The notes beneath the pieces are model-generated. The model saw only the letters and a list, made by a program, of their open reading frames with translations. It did not search any database and had not been told where the DNA came from. A stretch of DNA of 64,000 nucleotides, from NCBI RefSeq assembly GCF_900215605.1, contig NZ_OBEL01000001.1:992001-1056000 (forward strand). The letters run 5' to 3'. Made by a program: the position numbers and the translations under genes. Below, piece after piece: positions 18,729 to 27,613 of this stretch (positions within the stretch are counted from its first letter, which is position 1; every line of letters begins with the position of its first letter). The DNA is from Cohaesibacter gelatinilyticus (GTDB taxonomy: Bacteria > Pseudomonadota > Alphaproteobacteria > Rhizobiales > Cohaesibacteraceae).

Positions 18729-19628
18729 ATGGATACCTTGATCGGAATGCGCACTTTCTGTGCGGTAGTTGAAGAAGAAAGCTTTGTGCGCGCAGCTGCG
18801 AAACTTGAGCTTTCTGCAGCACTTACCAGTAAATATGTGGCTCAATTGGAGGAACGGCTGCAGGTGCGGTTGCTCAATCGGACCACTCGAAGTCTGGCTG
18901 TGACACAAGAGGGGCAGGCTTACTATGAGCGTTGCTCACAAATAATTGATCAGTTTGACGAGATGGAAAATTTGATCCGTGAACAAAAGGGTGTCCCGAC
19001 CGGACGTCTACGCATTTCTGCACCGATCACCTTGGCTGAGCAACATCTGGCACATGCGACCAGTCGTTTCATGGAACTCTATCCGGATGTCTCAGTCGAA
19101 TTGAAGTTGGCTGATCGTTATATCAATCTGGTTGATGAAGGGTATGATCTTGCTATCCGAATGGGAACACTGGAAGACTCAAGTCTGATTGCGCGTAAAC
19201 TGGCTCCAATGCGTGTGTCGGTGGTGGCGTCGCCAGGATATCTTGCCAAGCATGGCACGCCGGAGCATCCCCATGATCTCGCTCAGCATCAGTGTATTCA
19301 TGATACCAACTATCTGGGTGGCAAGATGTGGGGCTTCACCGAGAATGGCAAAGATTTCACCGTTCCCATCAATGGTAGACTGACAACAAACAGCATCTTG
19401 GCTGTCCGTGCCGCTCTCTTGGAAGACGGTGGGATCGGTTCCGTGCCACGCTATGTCGTCAAGGACGATATCAAAAAGGGACTACTAAAGGAGATCCTGC
19501 CTGACTATCTAAGGGATGGTGGGGCGGTCTATGCTGTCTACCCTCACAATCGCCATCTTGCGGCTAAAGTTCGCGTCTATGTTGAATTCATCGCGAGCTA
19601 TTTTGCCAACCAAAAGGATTGGCAATAG
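18729..19628 (+). CDS. LysR-family transcriptional regulator
   Basis: LTTR of 299 residues. The N-terminal winged helix-turn-helix (MDTLIGMRTFCAVVEEESFVRAAAKLELSAALTSKYVAQLEERLQVRLLNRTTRSL) belongs to the CrgA/AaeR-like group, followed by the GRLRISAPITLAEQHL effector-domain start and a periplasmic-binding-like ligand domain. The start at 18729 gives the standard N-terminus; the longer frame from 18693 adds 12 residues with no family match. It is divergent from the cytochrome b561-yceI pair, the usual arrangement for an LTTR controlling its neighbour. The effector is unknown. Confidence 0.88.
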   Translation: MDTLIGMRTFCAVVEEESFVRAAAKLELSAALTSKYVAQLEERLQVRLLNRTTRSLAVTQEGQAYYERCSQIIDQFDEMENLIREQKGVPTGRLRISAPITLAEQHLAHATSRFMELYPDVSVELKLADRYINLVDEGYDLAIRMGTLEDSSLIARKLAPMRVSVVASPGYLAKHGTPEHPHDLAQHQCIHDTNYLGGKMWGFTENGKDFTVPINGRLTTNSILAVRAALLEDGGIGSVPRYVVKDDIKKGLLKEILPDYLRDGGAVYAVYPHNRHLAAKVRVYVEFIASYFANQKDWQ

Positions 19629-19647
19629 ATTGACAGTTTAAAGACAT

Positions 19648-19674
19648 CATAATTTCATTGTAAATGAAATTATG
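19648..19674. repeat. inverted repeat between lysR and selO
   Basis: A perfect 11-bp stem CATAATTTCAT / ATGAAATTATG with a five-base loop. It overlaps the SelO stop codon (19670-19672). It is AT-rich with no T run, so it may only protect transcript 3' ends. Confidence 0.4.
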
Positions 19675-21151
19675 TGCCGCAGAAGGTTGCGTGCACCATT
19701 TCATTGTCACTGGGCTCTGCCTCATATTCCTCAGCCCCCGCCTGTTCAGTGTAAGGCTTTGAGAGCACTTCGCTCAATCGGCGAAAAACTTCGAAATTGC
19801 CGTGATAGGCGGCATTGATCGCTGCTTCGACTTGATGATTGCGCGGAATATAGATCGGATTGGCCTTGCGCATGGCTTGATAACGATCTGACGGATCATT
19901 GACCTGCTGTCCCATCAACATCAACCAATTGTCCAGCCAAACGGCAACAGCACGGCGATTGGCGAACAGATTGGCTAAGCCTTCATGCTGGTTATCACGG
20001 GCAAATTCGCTTAGATGTCTGAAGAAGAGAGTGAAATCAATCTGATGTTTGGTGAGAAGCTCAAGAGTGGTATTCAGAAAGGCTTCTTCCTGTTCTTCTT
20101 TTAAGACAAGACCCAGCTTTTGCCCAAAGCGCTGCAAATAACTTTGATTGAACTGCTCTGCGAAGCCATCCAGAACCTCTTGCGCCAGTTGCATGGCGTC
20201 AGATTGATCCTCCGCCAATATTGGCACCAGTGCGGTGGCCAATTGTGCCAAATTCCAATGTGCCATATGGGGCTGGTTACCCCAGCTGTAGCGGCCATGA
20301 CGATCAATGGAGCTGAAGGTTTTGGCAGCATGAAAACGATCCATGAAGGCGCATGGGCCATAATCTATCGTTTCACCTGAAATGGCCATGTTGTCAGTAT
20401 TCATGACGCCATGGATGAAGCCTAGACTTAGCCAATGAGCAACCAATGTTGCTTGCTTTTCAACGACCTTCGCCAGGAGGGCTTGAACGGGGTTATCGGC
20501 ATTTCGACAATCGGGATAGAGACGGTCAATGCAAAAATCTGCTAGTTGTTGCAGTGCCTCATGATCCTGATTGGCATAGAAATATTGGAAGGTGCCAACC
20601 CGCACATGACTGCGAGCGATTCGGGTCAGAACTGCGCCTTCCAGAGCTTCTTCACGGCGTACATTATCTCCGGTGGTGACGACAGCCAAACTCCGCGTGG
20701 TCGGCACATCCAGTGCATGCATGGCTTCGGAGACAACATATTCCCGTATCACCGGCCCCAAAGCCGCCAGACCGTCGCCATTGCGAGAATAGGGGGTTGG
20801 ACCCGATCCTTTCAGATGAATATCCCACAGCGTGCCGGAGCTATCTTTCACTTCACCAGCCAACAGTGCACGCCCGTCACCAAGACGTGGAACCCAATTG
20901 CCAAATTGATGGCCCGCATAAACCATGGCAAGAGGATCGGCATGCTTTGGAAAACGGGAACCGGAAAGAAAACGGGCTGTTGCCTCTGTATCATGAAAAT
21001 GATTGGCAATGCGCAATTCCTCTGCCAGTCCTTGATTGAATTCAACCAGATATGGGCTTCTGGCGGCAATCGGTGACAGGCGCGAGTAGAATTTGCCAGG
21101 CAATCGGCCATAGCTGTTGTCAAAAGGCAGATTGGCAAATGGTTCCGACAC
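19670..21151 (-). CDS. selO: protein adenylyltransferase SelO (YdiU)
   Basis: SelO/YdiU pseudokinase-fold enzyme that transfers AMP from ATP to Ser, Thr or Tyr of target proteins, linked to oxidative stress in other bacteria. It has 493 residues, the normal length. Family marks are the FARLPxxFYSR-like N-terminus (GRLPGKFYSRLSPIAARSPYLV), VYAGHQFGNWVPRLGDGRA, the HLKGSGPTPYSRNGDG segment (nucleotide-binding lysine), and the catalytic MNTDNMAISGETIDYGPCAFMD. The C-terminus ends in CGT; a CXXU selenocysteine is not present, as usual for bacteria. Confidence 0.93.
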   Translation of the reverse strand: MSEPFANLPFDNSYGRLPGKFYSRLSPIAARSPYLVEFNQGLAEELRIANHFHDTEATARFLSGSRFPKHADPLAMVYAGHQFGNWVPRLGDGRALLAGEVKDSSGTLWDIHLKGSGPTPYSRNGDGLAALGPVIREYVVSEAMHALDVPTTRSLAVVTTGDNVRREEALEGAVLTRIARSHVRVGTFQYFYANQDHEALQQLADFCIDRLYPDCRNADNPVQALLAKVVEKQATLVAHWLSLGFIHGVMNTDNMAISGETIDYGPCAFMDRFHAAKTFSSIDRHGRYSWGNQPHMAHWNLAQLATALVPILAEDQSDAMQLAQEVLDGFAEQFNQSYLQRFGQKLGLVLKEEQEEAFLNTTLELLTKHQIDFTLFFRHLSEFARDNQHEGLANLFANRRAVAVWLDNWLMLMGQQVNDPSDRYQAMRKANPIYIPRNHQVEAAINAAYHGNFEVFRRLSEVLSKPYTEQAGAEEYEAEPSDNEMVHATFCGT

Positions 21152-21295
21152 GGCTCATCCTTTGGGCGATTCTGATTGAGCATCAATTCTAGCACGGCGA
21201 TGCTGGAGCTAGATAGCAAGAGACGTGAGCGAGGTAACCAAATTCTCTAGATATCCAAATGTGTGGGTTCTCGAACCGGAAAGAAACACAATTCG

Positions 21296-22333
21296 TCAGG
21301 AAGCGGCTTTCTTACGTTCCATTTTATCATCGAAGGCCAAAACCATTGGAGCAAAGAAGCTCAAAAAGAACAAGCGGAACACGTGCTGGGCGGCAACAAA
21401 GGTCGTGTCGACATCCATGATGACAGCCATGGCAGCCATGGCCTCCAATCCACCGGGCGCAAAGGCGATGAGGAGCTGAGGCAGAGGTAGGCCAAGAAGC
21501 CAGCTGGCGAGGAAGCCCGCACTGATCGCGATAATGGCGGCCCAGCTTACCGCAACGAGGCCTGCTCCCGCAGATCTTTTCAATTGATTGATACTCACAT
21601 CAGCAAACCGTGTGCCAATCAGGCTACCCATGATGGCGAAGGCGATGATACTCAGCCAATCGGGAATTTGGCCGGTAACAGTGCCAGTGACATGGGTGAG
21701 GGTGGAGACCAGCATACCGCCCAACAAAAAAGCAGCTGGAAAGTTGAGCTTGATGAATAGCCATCCAACAAGACCTGCAGCAGGTATGAGAAGACCAAGT
21801 TCCCAATAGGACATGAACAATCGTGCTGTTGATGATGGCTCTCCAGCCAATCCCATGAAACTGACAACAAAAGGAACGGCGACAGTAAGCACCATCACTC
21901 TGATCGACTGAACAATACTGACGGCTGCTACATCGACATTGCTTTGGCTTGAAAGCCCTAAGATGAAACTCAGATGACCGGGAGAGGACGCCAGTGTGGC
22001 CGACTTGGCATCAAAGTGCCAAAAGCGCCTTAGCAATATCCGACAGCCGAAAAATGTCCCAAGCAGTGAGACAACGAGAATGACGAAGGCAAAAGGCCAA
22101 AGACTGATTGTCTCGAGAACATTGGGGGTTACGCCCGATCCCATGGACAAACCAATTCCAATGAAACAAGCATTTCGGATGAGATTGGGGATATTCAATG
22201 TAAGGCCGGATAAACAGCCAATAGTGACCGCAATGGCCGAGCCGGTCAGAAAAGGAGCGGGGAATCCTGCCAAATAGGCCAGGATCCCCCCAACTGCTCC
22301 GATGCTCAAAGTCAAAATGACTTGCTTGGTCAT
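21296..22333 (-). CDS. AbrB-family membrane protein (putative transporter)
   Basis: Polytopic inner-membrane protein of the PF05145 (AbrB/ammonia-monooxygenase-like) family. It has 345 residues, about ten hydrophobic helices, and the internal duplication typical of the family: the GAVGGILAYLAGFPAPFLTGS motif near the N-terminus recurs as LVGWLFIKLNFPAAFLLGG near residue 205. The function is not established; despite the family name it is not the Bacillus DNA-binding AbrB. It lies 24 bp after tctA in the same direction, so it is probably the last gene of the tricarboxylate transporter operon. Confidence 0.8.
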   Translation of the reverse strand: MTKQVILTLSIGAVGGILAYLAGFPAPFLTGSAIAVTIGCLSGLTLNIPNLIRNACFIGIGLSMGSGVTPNVLETISLWPFAFVILVVSLLGTFFGCRILLRRFWHFDAKSATLASSPGHLSFILGLSSQSNVDVAAVSIVQSIRVMVLTVAVPFVVSFMGLAGEPSSTARLFMSYWELGLLIPAAGLVGWLFIKLNFPAAFLLGGMLVSTLTHVTGTVTGQIPDWLSIIAFAIMGSLIGTRFADVSINQLKRSAGAGLVAVSWAAIIAISAGFLASWLLGLPLPQLLIAFAPGGLEAMAAMAVIMDVDTTFVAAQHVFRLFFLSFFAPMVLAFDDKMERKKAAS

Positions 22334-22357
22334 TTGATCTCCTGTTTGGATGCCGCT

Positions 22358-23896
22358 CTAGTCCGCTGTTGGTGTTTCGACTGGTTTTGCCTTTCGCAAT
22401 TTGGCGAAAAGTGGTGAGACCATCGGAACAATCAGACACAGGCCGGCAATAACAAGGATGCTGAGGGTCAGCGGGCGTTCCCAGAGGAAGGACCAGCTGT
22501 CATTATTGATCAACAATGCCCGGCGCAGATTCTCTTCCATCATACCACCTAAAATGAAACCTAGAATCATCGGAGCCATGGGGAAATCGAGGAAGCGAAG
22601 GAATAGAGCCACCGCGCCAAACAACACCATCAATTGAATATCGAACGTGTTGAAGCTGACAAAATACACACCAATCAAGGAGAAGAATAGAATGAATGGC
22701 AGAAGGAAACGAGAAGGAATGGCCAGCACCTTGGCGATATACGGGATTAAGGGCAGATTCAAAATCAGAAGGATGATATTGCCAATCCACATGGATACGA
22801 TCACGGACCAGAAAACTTCTGGCTGATCAATGTAAAGACGTGGTCCAGGTTGAATACCATAGCCAATCAGGGCTCCCAGCATGATGGCGGTGGTACCAGA
22901 GCCAGGAATGCCAAGGGTCAGAAGAGGCACAAAGGAGCCAGTAGCAGCGGCGTTGTTGGCGGTCTCAGGTGCAGACAAACCACGTACGGAACCTTTACCA
23001 AACAGCTTGCCTTTTTCCGCACCGGCAATGCGCTGCTCTGTACCATAGGCAAGGAATGAGGCGATGGTTGCACCTGCACCGGGAAGAACGCCAATCAGGA
23101 AGCCAAGAACTGACGAGCGGCCAATGACTGGAGCCATTTCCTTCACTTCTTCCTTGCTGACAGCCATGGAGCCCAAGTGGCTGGAGGCATCTTTCTCTTC
23201 TTGGCGTTTGGAATCATCATTTGGCTTCAGAATGGCAATCAAAGCTTCTGACAAAGCAAATGTTGCCATCACCAGCAGAAGGAAGGAAATGCCATCGGTC
23301 AGATCCAGAATGCCCAATGTAAAGCGTGGTACACCTTGAGTTTGGTCGGTGCCAACGGTGGAGAGCATCAGGCCAATCACGGTCATCAGCAAGGCTTTCA
23401 GCACATCGCCCTTGCTGGCAAAGGCAGCCACTGCGGTCAGACCCAGCACCATGAGAGCAAAATAGTCGGTTGATTGAAAAGCCAGTGAAACACTTGCCAA
23501 AAAAGGAGCCGCAACAAGCAGGAAGATAGCTGCAATCACACCACCGGAGAAAGACGAATAAGCGGCAATGGCCAAAGCTTTGCCTGCCTTTCCTTGTTTG
23601 GCCATGGGAAAGCCGTCAAAGGAAGTCGCAACGGTCGAGGCAACGCCGGGAGCATTGATCAGAATGGAGGATGTTGACCCTCCGAAGATAGCACCATAAT
23701 AAACGGCAGCCATCAGGATGATACCAGCCGAAGGTTCCAGCGTTGAAGCGATCGGGATCATCAAAGCAATGGCAGACATGGGGCCAAGGCCTGGCAACAT
23801 ACCAATGAATGTGCCGACGAAACATCCAATCATCACAAAGATCAAATTCATCGGGGTGAGGGCGGTGCCCAAACCAATCAGGATACCGTCAAGCAT
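22358..23896 (-). CDS. tctA: tripartite tricarboxylate transporter large permease TctA
   Basis: Large membrane subunit of a TTT-family transporter that imports citrate-like carboxylates using a periplasmic binding protein and an ion gradient. It has 512 residues and about 12 helices. Signature stretches are the LPGLGPMSAIALMIP motif near residue 36, the GSTSSILINAPG stretch, and ETANNAAATGSFVPLLTLGIPGSGTTAIMLGAL in the second half. Its start lies one base from the tctB stop, so the two are translated together. Substrate cannot be read. Confidence 0.93.
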   Translation of the reverse strand: MLDGILIGLGTALTPMNLIFVMIGCFVGTFIGMLPGLGPMSAIALMIPIASTLEPSAGIILMAAVYYGAIFGGSTSSILINAPGVASTVATSFDGFPMAKQGKAGKALAIAAYSSFSGGVIAAIFLLVAAPFLASVSLAFQSTDYFALMVLGLTAVAAFASKGDVLKALLMTVIGLMLSTVGTDQTQGVPRFTLGILDLTDGISFLLLVMATFALSEALIAILKPNDDSKRQEEKDASSHLGSMAVSKEEVKEMAPVIGRSSVLGFLIGVLPGAGATIASFLAYGTEQRIAGAEKGKLFGKGSVRGLSAPETANNAAATGSFVPLLTLGIPGSGTTAIMLGALIGYGIQPGPRLYIDQPEVFWSVIVSMWIGNIILLILNLPLIPYIAKVLAIPSRFLLPFILFFSLIGVYFVSFNTFDIQLMVLFGAVALFLRFLDFPMAPMILGFILGGMMEENLRRALLINNDSWSFLWERPLTLSILVIAGLCLIVPMVSPLFAKLRKAKPVETPTAD

Positions 23897-23897
23897 A

Positions 23898-24359
23898 TCA
23901 GGATCCTTTCATAAATTGCGGCAGAGGCTCGATGAAAACATCAAGGCCATAGGTCATCAGCGCCCAAAAGGCGAAGACGGTTGGAACAGCAACAGCCAAA
24001 AGACGCCACCATTTGCGCTCACCCAGAAGCGCAAAACCGATCATCAGGAATAAAGATGTTGCGATCAGAAAGCCCATTGGGCGTACCATCAATCCATATG
24101 CAGACATCAGGGCGAGAAATAAGGCACCAAGACCCCAGTTCAGTCCGGCAAAGCGGGGCTTCTCATCAGATCCGGGGAATAGAATGATCAGAACTGATAG
24201 TCCAATTGCCAGAACCGATAATACCTCTGGCATGGTGCGAGCATGGAAAGCGGAGTTGGCCTGAAATGGTAGCAGATGGATCTGTTGGCTTAGCAGGCCA
24301 TAGGTAATGCTGAAGATCAGCAAAAGCATCCCGCCAATACGGTCCTTAACGAAGAGCAT
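23898..24359 (-). CDS. tctB: tripartite tricarboxylate transporter small subunit TctB
   Basis: Small membrane subunit of the TTT transporter: 153 residues, four hydrophobic helices, and the loosely conserved TctB pattern beginning KDRIGGMLLLIFSITYGL. The frame is open far upstream to 24554, but that part has no TctB character and crosses the intergenic hairpin region; the ATG at 24359 is chosen. It is followed by tctA one base later and preceded by tctC with a hairpin between them. Confidence 0.85.
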   Translation of the reverse strand: MLFVKDRIGGMLLLIFSITYGLLSQQIHLLPFQANSAFHARTMPEVLSVLAIGLSVLIILFPGSDEKPRFAGLNWGLGALFLALMSAYGLMVRPMGFLIATSLFLMIGFALLGERKWWRLLAVAVPTVFAFWALMTYGLDVFIEPLPQFMKGS

Positions 24360-24514
24360 GATAGGGTTCCCAGAGGTCTTGTATGAAATTTCCGCCCAAA
24401 TGCTGTGTCTCTGAGAGCCTTTTAGCGACGAAATCGTCATCAAACATATTGTGCTTGATTGCGCACTGGACGAAGCGCATTCAACAGCAATTATACAAGC
24501 GGGTTTGCATTCAA

Positions 24515-24547
24515 TAAAGCTCGGGGAGAGTGTCCAGCTCTCCCCGA
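24515..24547 (-). terminator. hairpin between tctC and tctB (attenuator-like)
   Basis: A perfect 10-bp stem TCGGGGAGAG / CTCTCCCCGA (24521-24547) with a seven-base loop; on the minus strand it is followed by a modestly T-rich GCTTTATT. It lies directly after tctC, so it probably lets the binding protein be made in excess over the permeases. Confidence 0.6.
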
Positions 24548-24587
24548 CAGGCAAGCCAGAGAACCGGCTATGCCTTGGGAGTGTTCC

Positions 24588-25568
24588 CTAGAGGAAACCA
24601 AGTTCCTTCATCAACGCAGAAACTTCCTCTTCCTGGGTTTCCAGGAATTTGACGAATTTGTCATCAGGATTGAAGATTTCTACCCAACCGTTGCGGTCAC
24701 GAACGGTCACCCAATCGGAAGTCGTATACATTTCCTGCAATGCTTTCACGAACATGGCCTTCTTCTCGTCTGGTAGACCAGGAGCTGCGAAGAAACCGCG
24801 CCAGTTCACAAAATAAGTCCCATCAGACCCGGCCTCTGAGCAGGTAGGTGTATCTTTGGATGCTTCCACACGAGCATTTGAAGTGACGCAAAGGATTTTC
24901 ACTTCACCTTGACGAGCGAGCTCGATTGCCTCACCAAAACCCGTTGTCAACGCCTTGATCTCACCAGACAGCAGACCTGCCATTGCTTTACCACCTGCGT
25001 CATATGGGATATATTTCACGGTCGTCGGATCGGCACCGGCATTTTTCATGACCATGGAGGCAATCAGATGATCCATGCCACCTGCAACGGAACCGCCGCC
25101 AATAGCAACATTCTTTGGATCGGCATTGTAAGCTGCAAGCAGATCACCAAAGCTCTTATGCGGTGAATCCTTACCGACTACGATAGCACCAAAATCGCCG
25201 ATCGTACCTGCGATTGGGGTCAGATCACGGAAGGACTGAGGGAAGACCTTCTGCAAGGAACGAATAACGATTGGAGTGGAGTTGACCATCAAGGTGCTCT
25301 GATCTTTGGTTTCGATCAGATGAGCAATGGCTTTGCCACCGCCGCCTCCAGACATGTTTTCATAGGATGCGGCGCCTACGATGCCCGACTTTGTCAGAGC
25401 TTCGCCGGTTCCGCGGGCAGTCCCATCCCAGCCACCGCCAGCACCACCAGGAATCAGGAACTTGATTTCATCAAGCACCTTGTGACCATCGGCTTTGGCA
25501 GACACAGAAAGACCGGCTGCAGATACAGAAAAAACGGCAGCACAAAGGGCTGCTTTCAAAAATTTCAT
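24588..25568 (-). CDS. tctC: tripartite tricarboxylate transporter binding protein TctC
   Basis: Periplasmic solute receptor of the TTT family (Bug family). It has 326 residues from the ATG at 25568, chosen for the GGGAGGAAAA site upstream. A signal peptide (MKFLKAALCAAVFSVSAAGLSVSAKA) is followed by the Bug-family core IKFLIPGGAGGGWDGTARGTG, the glycine-rich SGGGGGKAIAHL loop, and the AIGGGSVAGGMDHLIASM segment. It is the first gene of the tctC-tctB-tctA run. A divergent tctDE two-component pair nearby probably controls it. Confidence 0.92.
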   Translation of the reverse strand: MKFLKAALCAAVFSVSAAGLSVSAKADGHKVLDEIKFLIPGGAGGGWDGTARGTGEALTKSGIVGAASYENMSGGGGGKAIAHLIETKDQSTLMVNSTPIVIRSLQKVFPQSFRDLTPIAGTIGDFGAIVVGKDSPHKSFGDLLAAYNADPKNVAIGGGSVAGGMDHLIASMVMKNAGADPTTVKYIPYDAGGKAMAGLLSGEIKALTTGFGEAIELARQGEVKILCVTSNARVEASKDTPTCSEAGSDGTYFVNWRGFFAAPGLPDEKKAMFVKALQEMYTTSDWVTVRDRNGWVEIFNPDDKFVKFLETQEEEVSALMKELGFL

Positions 25569-25718
25569 CAGATTTTCCTCCCAGTTCAAATCCAATCGGC
25601 CCACCTTGATGGTGAGCGTGATCGGCATGAACACAGTCAAACAGATGAACCTGACACGAAGCTGTCATTGCAGTGCAATAAAACATGGAAACTGCGGGAT
25701 ACTTGTTTTTTACAGAAA

Positions 25719-26834
25719 TTACTGATCACGCAACGCTTCGTTCCATTTCTTGACGATGCGGGCACGCTTCACCTGATCAAGATAAACCATCAGGCTGGGG
25801 CGAACCGCGATTGGACGCAGTTGGCTGCCATGATTACTAGCCAGATGATGCGCTGTGCGTTCTCCCCGGATATCGGGGTGAAGGACGGGAATACGTACCT
25901 GGTCGGATAAAACCGATTGGCCTTCCTTGCTCATTAGAAAGGCCAGAAACCGCGTTCCCAGTTCTGGATTGCGCGCAACACGAGGAACAAAGGCTATGCG
26001 AGACATGACGATGGTATAATCTGAAGGCAAAATAATACCGAGGTCGGGATGGTTCTCCGCCCAGTTGCTGGCATACGACCCAAGAATATTATAACCCAGC
26101 GCAAACTGACCTTCCGAGACCCGTTGCAAAATGGCGGACGAGTTGGAATAGAGTTTCACACCTGCACTTCCCAGGGCGCTGACAAGATCCCAGATATTTC
26201 GGTGATTTTTCTCGTCCATCGCTAAAAACAGGTAACCAACCCCTGCGCGTTCAATGTCATAGGTCGCAACACGCCCAAAAAATTTATCGCTGCTCTCTCG
26301 CAAGAGCTTGGTGAGCTCCGCACGAGAGTTGGGTGGTATCAGATTGGCAAATGTAGGTTTGTGATATACGAGAACGGAAGGTTCAAACGTGAAAGCAAAA
26401 GCTGTATCGCGCCATTGTGCCCAACTCGGCCAATTTTCGAGATCGGGCAGATTGACAGGCTGAGCATAACCATCATTGGCCAGCTTCATTTGCAGATCCA
26501 TCGCAGACGAAAGAGTAAGATCAGCGGTCGCGCCTGATTGATCGCTCTCGTTTACAACCCGCTCATAGACGTCCTGCGTTTGCATTTCTTCATAAACAAT
26601 CGAAATGTTCGGATTCAATTTCTGAAATGCCTTGATCAGCGGTTCTGACAGATGAGTATCCAAAGAAGAATAAATAGTTAGTGTTTCGCCATCAGCGCCC
26701 GGTGCAGGGGCCTCAAATAGAGTTTCTGCTGATGATGGTTGCGCGTTGAAAACTCCGTAAACTAATGCAATAAAAAGGAAAATTCCAGTGTTGGTAAGTC
26801 GATTTATCCAATTGTGCAATCGATCCTGTTTCAT
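25719..26834 (-). CDS. orphan periplasmic binding protein next to tctDE
   Basis: ABC-type (iron/polyamine-like cluster) extracellular solute-binding protein of 371 residues, with a signal peptide ending near PSSAETLF (about residue 36). The body starts with LTIYSSLDTHLSEPLIKAFQKLNPNISIVYEEM, the typical SBP_bac fold opening. No ABC permease or ATPase gene is adjacent. It is divergent from tctD and upstream of tctC in the same direction. Binding proteins in this place may act as periplasmic sensors for the TctE kinase; that is inferred from context. The ATG at 26834 follows GGAGGAAATT and is preferred over the frame's open end at 26894. Confidence 0.85.
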   Translation of the reverse strand: MKQDRLHNWINRLTNTGIFLFIALVYGVFNAQPSSAETLFEAPAPGADGETLTIYSSLDTHLSEPLIKAFQKLNPNISIVYEEMQTQDVYERVVNESDQSGATADLTLSSAMDLQMKLANDGYAQPVNLPDLENWPSWAQWRDTAFAFTFEPSVLVYHKPTFANLIPPNSRAELTKLLRESSDKFFGRVATYDIERAGVGYLFLAMDEKNHRNIWDLVSALGSAGVKLYSNSSAILQRVSEGQFALGYNILGSYASNWAENHPDLGIILPSDYTIVMSRIAFVPRVARNPELGTRFLAFLMSKEGQSVLSDQVRIPVLHPDIRGERTAHHLASNHGSQLRPIAVRPSLMVYLDQVKRARIVKKWNEALRDQ

Positions 26835-26935
26835 GGAATTTCCTCCTCCCAAATGCTTGAGCAGACAAGTCAGACATAATTTGGACCTAGGCACAAGAGC
26901 AATCTTGCTCTTAGAATGTCTCTTGGGAGGAGTTT

Positions 26936-27613
26936 ATGCGTATTCTGATTATCGAAGATAATGAGGCACTGTCACAGGGCTTGAGCAAGATTATGCTGAC
27001 CAATGGTTATGCTGTTGATGCGGTGACGACGGGCGATGAAGCTGACGCCGTGCTGGCTGCTCAAAGCTATGATCTGGCATTGCTGGATTTGAACCTTCCC
27101 AATATGGATGGATTTGAGATCTTGCGCAATTTGCGGGCTCGACGGAATGATACACCTGTGCTTGTGCTTACCGCTCGCGATGGTCTGGATGATCGCATCA
27201 AAGGATTGGATTTGGGGGCGGATGACTATCTTACCAAACCCTTTGAAATCCCGGAGTTGGAGGCGCGTGTTCGGGCTTTGTTACGCCGTCGATCCGGAGC
27301 TATGGCTGCAAAATTGGAAATAGGCAAAATCTGTCTGGATATGAGCGCCCAAACGCTTCATCTGGATGAGCAACCTGAAGATATCCCGGCTCGAGAATTT
27401 CATGTCCTGCAAGCATTGATGCTGGCTAATGGGCGAGTGTTGTCCAAAACACAGATCTTGGAATCCCTTTCCTCTTTTGATGATGAATTGAGTGAAAATG
27501 CCGTGGAACAATATATTTCTCGTCTTAGAAAACGCTTGGCTCCATTTGCGGTGACCATCAAAACAGCACGGGGTTTGGGTTACTTCCTTAAAAGTGATGA
27601 TGAAAGCCCATGA
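26936..27613 (+). CDS. tctD: TctD-like response regulator
   Basis: OmpR-family response regulator of 225 residues. The receiver domain holds the acidic pair (IIEDNEA), the phospho-accepting aspartate in LALLDLNLPNMDG (about residue 51), and the KPFE lysine. The C-terminal winged helix (residues 125-220) has the LSKTQILESLSSFDDELSENAVEQYISRLRKRL recognition region typical of the TctD/QseB group. It overlaps tctE by four bases (ATGA). It is probably an activator of the divergent binding-protein/tctCBA genes. The start has GGGAGGAG directly before it. Confidence 0.92.
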   Translation: MRILIIEDNEALSQGLSKIMLTNGYAVDAVTTGDEADAVLAAQSYDLALLDLNLPNMDGFEILRNLRARRNDTPVLVLTARDGLDDRIKGLDLGADDYLTKPFEIPELEARVRALLRRRSGAMAAKLEIGKICLDMSAQTLHLDEQPEDIPAREFHVLQALMLANGRVLSKTQILESLSSFDDELSENAVEQYISRLRKRLAPFAVTIKTARGLGYFLKSDDESP